In this document: piece by piece, positions 55,736 through 64,000 of the stretch | How positions within the stretch are numbered: position 1 is the first letter of the stretch | How the letters are laid out: each line of letters starts with the position of its first letter | Source: Cristatella mucedo | Taxonomy: Eukaryota > Bryozoa > Phylactolaemata > Cristatellidae | Reading direction: 5' to 3' | NCBI GenBank assembly: GCA_009760855.2 | Contig: WPIO01000057.1 | Span: 62,001-126,000, forward strand | DNA: 64,000 bases | The notes under the pieces: generated by a model | The model's input: only the letters and a program-made list of their open reading frames with translations | Told to the model about the DNA's origin: nothing | Database searches by the model: none | Position numbers and translations under genes: made by a program

Positions 55736-56057
55736 TTTACAGACCACATTACTGCAGGCATGCACATTCACAATATGCACACGCATGCGCCCACAAGCTC
55801 GAACAGACACACACACACACACACACAAACACAAACACTTAAGGCAAGCACAAACACGCACATGCTTCCAATATCGAATATGTCTGGTAATTAGAAAGAG
55901 GTTTAGTTATGGGGGTGCTATGCAAGCGTCTTTCAACCTGATTACACACACGTTGAGCAACGTCCCTAGAAAAACAGTTTTCTTTGTAACTAGTGTCGTC
56001 CTTATGTGAGTGTCATTAGTATGTACAACATTTCCGCAACCAGTGTGTTGGACATAC

Positions 56058-56391
56058 CCAGGAATGTCTCGACGACAGAGTCTTCACCGCTGCCGTGCTC
56101 TACGTCGTGAGCGGCCGCGGTGCCATCCCATGATGCGGTGACGATGCGGGAGCCATCGCACAGCCAGTCGGCAGCCGACACGACGTCAGCGTGACCCCCG
56201 AGGACAGTGAGTGGCACTCGCAGACAGCTGGCAGCAGCGGCGAACGGCAGCGACTCGCCGCGTCGTACAATGCCCACGTCCGGCTCGGTGCAGGCGTCAT
56301 CGCACGTCGGCTCGGCAGCATCGTCGCCTGCCCTAGCCGCCACCCCACTGCCGTGATGGAATCCATTCGTGGGCGGCATAGTAGCAGACTC
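56058..56391 (-). CDS. WDR37: WDR37-type gene, exon 2 of the visible six
   Basis: Acceptor ATTTTCTGCCGTTAG before 56391, donor GTATGT after 56058; 334 bases, starting in phase 0 and ending after one base of Gly. Encodes an acidic linker (GDDAAEPTCDDACTEPD) and then RVPLTVLGGHADVVSAADWL and CDGSRIVTASWDGTAAAHDV, matching WDR37 [40 protein letters not shown]. The acidic linker corresponds to the Asp/Glu-rich linker of WDR37 at this place. GC-rich codon use, unlike the neighbouring introns. Confidence 0.95.
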
Positions 56392-58513
56392 CTAACGGCA
56401 GAAAATAAATGCGTGGCACTGTAAAACTTGGGAGTGAAACCGATTCAAATATGTATGGGGCTGAAATAGCAGTACTTCTCACACAGCAGTACTACTAAAA
56501 GATCAGGAAAGCAAGCAGCGAGTCACGATGACCTCGATAGGTGATCTTGTAGCTATGTGAACTAAATGCAGCCGGATCTGTTGGAAAGACCCGAATATTG
56601 TGGCAGCACCACATGGATGATGCACAGCTGGATTTATTTAGAACTCAGTGGGATAACCTCCTAGCTACTCACCAAAAGTTCGAGAGGCAGCTCAAATAAA
56701 AAGACCGATGCTACAAATCAATGAAAATCCAGGCAAATGTAGAGTCAAATTACTAGCAAAGAGGAATTTCTGATGACTGAGACCACTCCCGATACGACTG
56801 ACTCAGGGACAGCAAACCGTACCTAATCAAGCACCGATCCGTGCTAAAAGAAGTAGCTCCCATTGCAGCGGAGGCAAATTATTAGAACACACCTTGAGAT
56901 AGGAAAATAATTTTAGAAAGGCATCTAATCAGGGCCGGTTAACCTCACTGATCCCAAGCAAAGGCTGTCGGTGAGATCCTCCACTGTCTGCACTGCCATG
57001 GCCAAGGATGTGCCTGGCATTAATCCCATCAAAACCCGTAGGAATGCTTTGAAGCACATAGTTTTAGATCGGCAACATGCACAAAATATCTTATTTGAGC
57101 CTTTATGCCAACACTAGCTGGAAAATCGGTCAGGAATCCTGGAAAAAGATTGGGGCATTCCTGCCAACCTGCAAAGAAGTAGCTAGAAATCCTGGTGGAG
57201 TCACTTCCTATTAGCTTTAGTCATTTCTTAATTGCATACTGAAGTGTAGCACATTTATCTATCACCGTGGCATTGTGTGCATGCGAAGTAATGTGCTCGG
57301 AAATCAGTGACCAGGGAAAGCCGCTGACTTTGTTGCAAGTATGGCCGGTTGCCAAAACTATTGACGCACCTTTCTATAAACTCGGTGTCAAAAAATCTTC
57401 GCAGTATGGCTGCACCTTCTTCAGGATCTAAACACACGGCACGGGTAATGAGGTACATGCACCTTGCCCCCTAGACTGTGACCAAGGTCTTCCAGTAGTA
57501 GCCTCAAGGTCAATCAGCCTGGATGAAGCTACTGTAGTTGACTGAGATGGCAGTCTAGCAAGCATAGCCGGGGCTTTGGTAGGATGGCTAAATGTCATTA
57601 CTGATGGCGAATGCACAAGGTCAAGGACTTTCAACGATAAAAATTGTGCAGCTGATCTGAGGTCAGTGGCGCAGCTACTACAACACACCGCATCGTTCTG
57701 AGCTCCACTAACTCCGGGTCAAGCATCACATCGACTTTCAAATCATCTGTCTATAATACAGGTCTTGGTAGTAACTTGCACCGGCTAATTCATCTTATCT
57801 CCTTGCTCTTCCCTCGTGCTCTCGAACCACCAGCTCCTCGGCTTCCAGTTGCCATGGTGAAAAGTCCTTTAATCGAATCGAATGCACCAGAAACCTGAAA
57901 CTCACTCCTGGCTTCTGCCATCACCAGCAATGACTCTGATTGGAATCGCTTAAATTTTAGCAAGAGACACGCCACTTCTACACAGCTTTCCCTGTGCTCC
58001 AGTAAGCTCGTCTTTTTTGTTCCTGTGTCCATTGCTTGCTTGCCTGTTTATGACTCAACTTGCAGTACTAGACAGACCTCTTCCCAGTTCAGGAACCTGA
58101 GTCAGTATCGGCTGGTTTGCTACCGATCCTATCTGCAACTGATTCAAATGCCCGCTGTTCACTTCCTTCTCTTTTAATGCTCATGCTGCCCGGGTACGTT
58201 GGTGGTCTCTAGCAGCTGCTGACCCGCACTTTATCGGATTGGCCTGGATGATCGGCACAGCAGCCTGCCTAGGTCAATATACCTGTACAAGAGATGCTAT
58301 TGGGAGGATGGCTGTCTGTGCAGCCCATGTATGGCAAGTGTGTTCTTGCATGCAAGGGTGCTAGCGTCCACACGTGCAAGCACTGGCTGGTCAGTTGTAC
58401 ATCCATCTGGCAGTGCAGCCCTGTCACAATGACCAAGGCGAAGCAAGCAGCAGTCGAACGTCAAGGTCAAAAGTCAGGCTGGGCCACAGCAGCTGCAGGG
58501 GTGATTTTCTTAC
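56392..58513 (-). other. Intron 1 (visible) of the WDR37-type gene
   Basis: No LINE recognised. Contains unexplained open frames (57255-58032, minus). Confidence 0.6.
57255..58032 (-). other. Unassigned coding-like frames inside the intron
   Basis: Three minus frames in succession: an 80-residue frame beginning MDTGTKKTSLLEHRESCVEV (57790-58032), an 86-residue Ser/Ala-rich frame (57428-57688), and a frame with LDPEEGAAILRRFFDTEFIE (~57360-57425) flanked by TGTGTTTAG and GTGCGT, which could be splice sites. They are in three frames. Possibly a nested or retroposed gene remnant; family not recognised. The WDR37 frame does not need them. Confidence 0.3.
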
Positions 58514-58806
58514 CACGCTGTCGCCAGTCGGCAGCGATTGACTTCGTCTCGCTAGCAGTGACGACAGACCGACGAAAGATGAATTCGGCGACATGACTGG
58601 ACGAAGCAGAGGCGACATCGTCATTCCCCCTGGCAGCAGAAGTAGTGAGGTCTGCATGGGCCAAACGTGTGCGGTCCGATCGCCCGAAGCCGTGACCACA
58701 ACGTTCTTGAACGGATGTAGGCGTGCAGAGTTCACCGAGCCTCGGTGGCCGCAGTACTCGAGCAGAACCAGACCGGTGTCTGCTGACCAAACCTTGGCGG
58801 TGCCGT
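58514..58806 (-). CDS. WDR37: WDR37-type gene, first visible exon
   Basis: Acceptor CTGGTTTTTCCAG before 58806, donor GTAAGA after 58514; 293 bases. Completes an Asp codon, then GTAKVWSADTGLVLLEYCGH, RGSVNSARLHPFKNVVVTAS and GDRTAHVWP, matching WDR37 [42 protein letters not shown], then a Ser/Leu-rich linker ending in phase 0. The first WD repeat (GHRDGIWDV in known WDR37) and N-terminal coiled coil are not seen upstream in the window. Confidence 0.92.
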
Positions 58807-60547
58807 CTGGAAAAACCAGGCGAGGCGATGCAAAAACCATATGCAGGCCACCATTTCGGCAATACACCACCTCCCACAAGAACAGGCGTTTTAACAGGCG
58901 AACAGAACTCTGTGCGACCTTGATGAATCATAATGGATGAGGGCAAAAAGCATGTAGAAAAATGCCTGAATGCAAACGTAATATCCTACACGAGATCTCT
59001 TAGAAGCAAAGAAGGCATCCTGGCATGATTAGCAACAATAACAACATGCTCGATTGACTACAATTGCACGCCTAAGCACACAAAGGACAACTCGCTTGGA
59101 CTTAGCATATGCTGTGAGGAGTTAGGCTTCCAGATTAGCTTAATGTCGGGGAGTTACTAGATGTCTTGTTCGTGCATCTTGACAGACAGTGTAAAGTGTC
59201 TACATATGCACAGGAACTGAAAGAGCAATATACGAGGGATTTTATGTCAATTTGAGGCAAAAATATACAAGCAGGGCTGATTCAACAACCTCATTTTATG
59301 GCGGCAGAATAATCCTAACGGCAATCACCACTGCTTGCAATGGAAAATGAAGGATTGCCAAATCTTAGACTTAGGCCGACGACCTGGGTCGTTGAGAGTT
59401 TATCCATGTGCTAAGACCGAGGGGCATCACTGCAGTGAGTAGTAAGAGACAAAGCCTGAGTAAACCTGAGTTTGTGTGCTCTAAATTTCGTTGGATCAAC
59501 TGGGCCAACTTTCTCTGACGTTCATGATGCACATTGATGATCTTGGTCAGATTCGCATAACGATCTTCACTGTTGGAGAGATGGTCACCAAACATTTGAA
59601 TCTTGGAAATGCAGCATAGCAGATGCAAGAAAGAAAATGCGCAGCCGCCTCGGGAGCCTCGAATGTTCGAAAGTACGAAACCCACTGATACAAATGGGAA
59701 AGTTGAACAGTAGACTTCTCTTAGTTGAGATGCACACGTGTTAAGTTTTAGCGGTCTCTACCGGCGTGCATGAAAGTGGTTATAGACAATGTGTGGCTCG
59801 ATGGACACTTAAAAACACACACATTCTTACAGACATTCACACACACACAAGTTCGCATACAGGCAGTGTGAGCATAAACTTTAGAGCAAGCATACACAAA
59901 AATGCACAATAACTTGACACTTTTTGCACCATCATACAGACATGTAACAGCACATATGAAGCAGATCTTGCAAATAAATCTAAGCAGCCTCAATAAAATA
60001 AAATACAAACACACAAGAGGGTGTTCACACAAACACTCCACAAAATTCTTCTAAATGAATGCAAGCACAAGCATACACCTACAAACAACGTACGCATGCA
60101 GCTGCTGATAGCTGCTATCGCAGCTTTGCCACAAAAATGTACAGACCCCAGTACTGCTTGCTTTTACAATATATTACTGGTTGCCAACATTTTTACATTT
60201 CCCAGCTGTCTGCCCATTGCCCTATTCCCACAAACTCACGGGTCCAACCTCACAAGAGCCCAGAACGGCTTAGCATCAACCAGAACCTGTGCAAGCTTGC
60301 GCTATGGCCGAACTTACTGGCGAGACAGTTGCGACTTAGGAACAAACTAGCGGTACTTGCATCATTAGTACCTACATCATAAGCAATACGGTGAAATGTA
60401 TCTCTAATCGGGATCTTAGACAGCCAGAAAAATGCTGCCTACATTGCAAGCACATTCTAAACTAATATAAGGTGTTTATGTGGCAGCCCAAGACCACTAA
60501 CTCTCCTTGCAGGCTTATCACAGTAGCTGAATGTCGTCAAGTCACGG
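58807..60547. other. Region upstream of the visible WDR37 exons
   Basis: Expected to hold 5' exons or lie within an intron; only one exon-like stretch (59440-59620) was seen. Confidence 0.4.
59455..59615 (-). other. Possible exon, coiled-coil-like
   Basis: Minus frame with MFGDHLSNSEDRYANLTKII and HHERQRKLAQLIQRNLEHTN, between a CATTTCCAAG acceptor-like and an ACTCAG|GTTTAC donor-like site. The heptad-like Leu/Ile spacing suggests a coiled coil. It lies upstream of the WDR37 exons on the same strand, where WDR37 has an N-terminal coil, but I cannot align it convincingly. Confidence 0.3.
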
Positions 60548-61842
60548 GATAAAAATAATAATAATACACTTGATAAAGCACCCTCAGAGAAGTCAATCTC
60601 TTTCTAGACGCTTTACATTTGCTTTAGGAGGAAAACGAGAAAAACGAAACACGATCGAATGGTGAGAGGTAGCATGCTTGATAAACAACACGAATAACAT
60701 GGTTAGGGGTGATATGCGCAGGGTCTACATGCAAGTGTGGTTAGTGGCAGCATCCAACAGTTTCAGCACACATAAGCATACAAAGAGCGAATCACAGGGA
60801 CCCACTCAGTGCTGTCATAAATGGGTGCGTTTTTAACTTCTTATTAAATGTGGTCAAGTCACAGAATGCAGTGACACAAGTCGGGATTGAGTTCCAGGTT
60901 TGGAAGCATACGAACTAAATGCAGGGTCTCGTACAAATTTAAAGTGTGTAAGAGGTGTAGGAAAACAGTTTCCGAAAAGCAGGTGGTACGATACTTGTCC
61001 AGGTGGGGGAGTAGATCTGATAGGTAGGCTGGAGCCAAAGAATAAAGGAACCTAAAAGTGAGCAACAAAACCTTGAAGTCGATCTGTTGCTTGACTGGTA
61101 GCCAGTGCAGGTCGGTGGGAAGTGGTGTGATGCGGCAACGGCTACTGTCACGACAGACAAGCCTAGTTGCCAAGTTTGGCACCAGCTGTAAGCGCCTGAT
61201 TGCACATGCCGGTACACCAGCAAGCAGTGAGCTACAGAGTTAAGATGGGATGTCACAAATGCATGGATCAACTCAAATGCTGTATCCCTATCTAAAAGAG
61301 CATGAATTTTAGCAATGTTATGTAGCTGAAAGTAGGCAGGCTTGATTGTGGAGCTGATGTGGTCATCTAATAAAAGGTCACTTTGAAACATGACACCCAG
61401 ATTTCGTGCAGATTCAACAGCAGATATGCTGGCAGAGCCGATTTTGAGAATTAGCCTTTCCAATTTCTGAATCACACTTGGTTTGCCCATAAATAGTAAA
61501 TTAGTTGTATCCTCATTCGATTTAAGAAAATTTGCTGCCATCCATGTGTGAATGTCATCAATACATGCAGCATGGGAGTTAAGAGAATTCGACGTGGTAG
61601 AGGGCTGGGAGGGATCAAAGCAAAGGTACAACTGAGTGTCATCGGCATAGAAGTGAAAGCCAAGATTGTGCTTGGCAGTCACATTGGCAAAAGGGGGATT
61701 ATAAACAGTGAAAAGAACCGGCCCTACCATGCAGCCCTGAGGCACCCCATATTTCAGAGATACCTTGGATGATATATATCCATTCACATCAATACTCTGG
61801 AGTATCCCACTGAGATAGGACCTGGGCCATTACCGAGCAGGA
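60548..61842 (-). mobile_element. LINE family A, 3' part of an interrupted copy
   Basis: AAT tract, hairpin, 3' untranslated region and ORF2 (60939-61787) with KYGVPQGCMVGPVLFTVYNP, an intact FYADDTQLYLCF box, LLFMGKPSVIQKLERLILKI. It breaks off at GAGCAG (61842), where LINE B begins, and resumes at 63258. Confidence 0.93.
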
Positions 61843-63257
61843 GGCAGCACTCTACTGAAACTAATCTCCTCCGTGTTAACAATGACATTCTACGTGGCAA
61901 CGACGACGGGAATGTCACTGCCCTAGCTCTGCTAGATCTGTCTGCTGCCTTCGACACCATTGACCACGAAGTTCTGCTTGAACGATTGAGAAAAACGATT
62001 GGTCTGGCAGACGAAGCACTGGCATGGTTTAAATCATACTTGTCTGGTCGTGTTCAATCCGTGTCGTGTGGGGGTCAGATCTCAGACAAGAGAAGGTTCA
62101 CCTGTGGAGTCCCTCAAGGTCTGTACTTGGTCCCTTGCTGTTCTCCATTTATACACAACCTCTGGGAAAAGTAATAAAGGCACATGGACTAGGATATCAT
62201 TTCTATGCTGACGATACTCAGTTGTATTTGTCATTCAAACCGTCGGAATCTGCTGCGGCAACTGAGAAACTGAATGCTTGCCTTGCCTATATTCGATCCT
62301 GGATGTCGGAAAACTTCCTGAAATTAAATGATGATAAAACCGAACTGCTGCTCATAGGACACCCTAAGCGTGTAGCTGGATTAAAAGGCTTTGCTGTTCT
62401 AATAGGTGATGATATTGTGCGACCTTCACCACGTCCTCGTAATCTAGGTGTCGTGTTCGAAAGCTGCCTCAATTTCAAAAGCTTCATTCAGAAGACTGCC
62501 TCTACAGCTAGCCATCACATCTGATCCCTATCCAAGATTATGAGCTGTCTCCCACAGTGGCTTGTAAAAACTTTTACTAGCTATTTAGTTCTATCTCGGC
62601 TTGATTAGTGTAATTTCCTTTTGGCTGGGCTACCAAAGAAAGCTATTATGCCACTACAGCGGACAATGAATACGGCTGCAAGGCTAGTCTTCAATTCCCC
62701 GCGGTTTGAGCACGTGTCTCCTTTGCTGAAAGAGCTAGAATGGTTGCCGGTTGAGCAAAGGATACAAAGCAAAGTTCTTACGCTGACCCACAAGGCCTGC
62801 CACGGCTTGGCTCCTTCACACCTAGCTGAATTGTTGCATCAGTTTCAGCCGGCTCGTGCCCTCAGGTCCTGTGTGGACAATAAATTAGCTGTCCCATTCC
62901 TCCGCTTAAAGACAATTGGCAACAGAAGCATTAGCTCTGCAGGTCCTACACTGTGGAACTCGTTTGCACAATTCTTACGCAACGACAACTACTCTCCTAC
63001 TGCCGACTACAGCACATCCTTTTCAGCGGTCCTGAGCTGCTACTTCCATGCTACTCACTACCTCAACTGCTCTCCTGACTCTGCTATGCTTACCACTTTC
63101 TCTTTGTTGCGTGAGACGAAGTCTGTTGGCTACCGAATGCGTATCGAAAGGATTAGGCTTAGGCTGTGAGTGCGCTATACAAAACTCTCCTGCGTAACAC
63201 CCACATGGTCTTTATGACTTTGTGGAGTTACAGACGGAGATACATTACATTACATTA
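61843..63257 (+). mobile_element. LINE family B inserted in LINE A
   Basis: Starts in the RT (AGGCAGCACTCTACTGAAAC; LLDLSAAFDTIDHEVLLERL), with an intact FYADDTQLYLSF box in the 62066-62524 frame, then a C-terminal frame 62621-63169 (MAGLPKKAIMPLQRTMNTAA), the 3' untranslated region and an (ACATT)n end at 63257. Two or three frame breaks. The best-preserved B copy in its 3' half. Confidence 0.93.
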
Positions 63258-63480
63258 CAGTGCCAGTGATGCCCAGACAACATGAGAGGCGTTTTAGAAG
63301 GACTTGGTAATCGATAGCATCAAAAGCTGCCGAAAGATCGAGCTAAACAAGCAGAAGATACTCTACCCATATCTGCTGCATTCCTAGGTAGGTCGTTTTA
63401 AAACCGAAGCAATGCTGACTCTGTGGAGTGATTAGCTCTAAAGCCAGACTGGAACTTATTAGCAGGGATGTCGTGAGGTC
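63258..63480 (-). mobile_element. LINE family A, 5' part of the interrupted copy
   Basis: Continues ORF2 upstream of the break (CAGTGCCAGTGATGCC joins the sequence left of 61842). Minus frame with a Phe-Gly-Phe-Lys block before LDLSAAF-type sequence; ends near 63480. Confidence 0.85.
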
Positions 63481-64000
63481 AATCGCTTGAGAGCTCCAGG
63501 CTTTGGGCAGCAAAGGAAATGTAGCAAACATCTCCAATTGAATTAACGTCGCTTCGAGGCAGGTGAAGCCGAGATAATCAAACCAGAGCAAGCGAATGCA
63601 GCGACCTCAAAGCGAGAGTCGAGACTCGGAAGTCCTGCTCCATGAGGGACCACGTGGGTGGGTGAGCATAGTGGCATGCTGTGTGGCAACTTCAAGGTTA
63701 GTCGAATGGAAAGCAGAGGGCTTCCTGGGAGTCAAGGATCTCAAACCTGAGTTCAATAGGCTTTGATCAATCGGCAGAGCAGCTCACAAAGCAGCATTGC
63801 TGCCGAAATAAATGCATAAGATTTACGCCGTTTCGAATTAAAAAAGTCAGCTTTTTAAAATACATATAAGGCAAGACTACAAATCATGTGCCGTTTTGGC
63901 AGAGCTTATCTCACTTACATTCGTAGGTTTTGGCTGCATTGCAGGTCGAAGAACTTTCGAAGTCAACTCAGCAGCTAGTCTGATGTGTTTTCAACAGCCT
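63480..64000. other. No gene recognised
   Basis: Short frames only, to the window end. Confidence 0.4.

Larger units (their letters stand above)
50782..56057 (-). other. Intron 2 of the WDR37-type gene
   Basis: 5.3 kb, mostly repeats: SINE-2, LINE A (+), LINE B (-), LINE B fragment (+), LINE A (-), and an AC tract near 55806. No other gene seen. Confidence 0.65.

Noticed and set aside
56191-56424. Plus-strand open frame over the WDR37 exon
   Set aside because: Shadow of a GC-rich exon on the other strand; the same applies to 58593-58940 and 41497-41817.

Overview
The window looks like a piece of an invertebrate animal nuclear genome. It has one spliced host gene, many decayed LINE and tRNA-derived SINE copies, microsatellites, and two AT-rich endogenous copies of a Polinton/Maverick-type (adintovirus-like) DNA element. 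I cannot name the species. Many frames are broken at homopolymer runs, so some frameshifts may be assembly errors rather than true decay.

Layout. 1-6440: element A, entered part-way; all genes are on the minus strand: a two-helix membrane protein, two unknown proteins, a tandem family of three small genes, and a protein-primed family-B DNA polymerase split by a LINE 3' end. 6440-18000: repeat-rich DNA with LINE family A fragments, a pair of ~500-bp repeats, a Ty3/Gypsy pol remnant, and a SINE inserted in a LINE. 18430-21845: AT-rich and GT-rich simple repeats with a LINE family B copy inside the GT tract. 22820-30480: element B, mostly plus strand and more decayed: polymerase C-terminal half, acidic protein, small-gene family, truncated unknown gene, capsid-like protein, YqaJ-type exonuclease, fibre-like protein, Cys-rich protein, DDE integrase and the membrane protein. 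It ends near a fold-back element at 30482-30768. 30770-41500: GC-rich putative LTR with ~122-bp tandem repeats, SINEs, a long TA tract with palindromes, a degenerate ~180-bp satellite, and a LINE B copy with an inverted 5' part. 41593-58806 (minus): six phase-compatible exons of a WDR37-type WD40 gene, with introns full of LINEs, SINEs and a 21-bp minisatellite. 60548-63480: LINE A interrupted by LINE B.

The two DNA elements share genes but differ by an apparent inversion of the capsid-to-integrase block. The breakpoint is visible inside a truncated gene near 25920. Almost every recognisable gene start in both copies lies 0-5 nt downstream of a TATATAG-like word. This probably is the element's own promoter or initiator signal, and it corrects several gene starts. 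LINE A carries a conserved double hairpin at its 3' end that also forms the tail of a tRNA-derived SINE, which suggests the SINE used the LINE A machinery.
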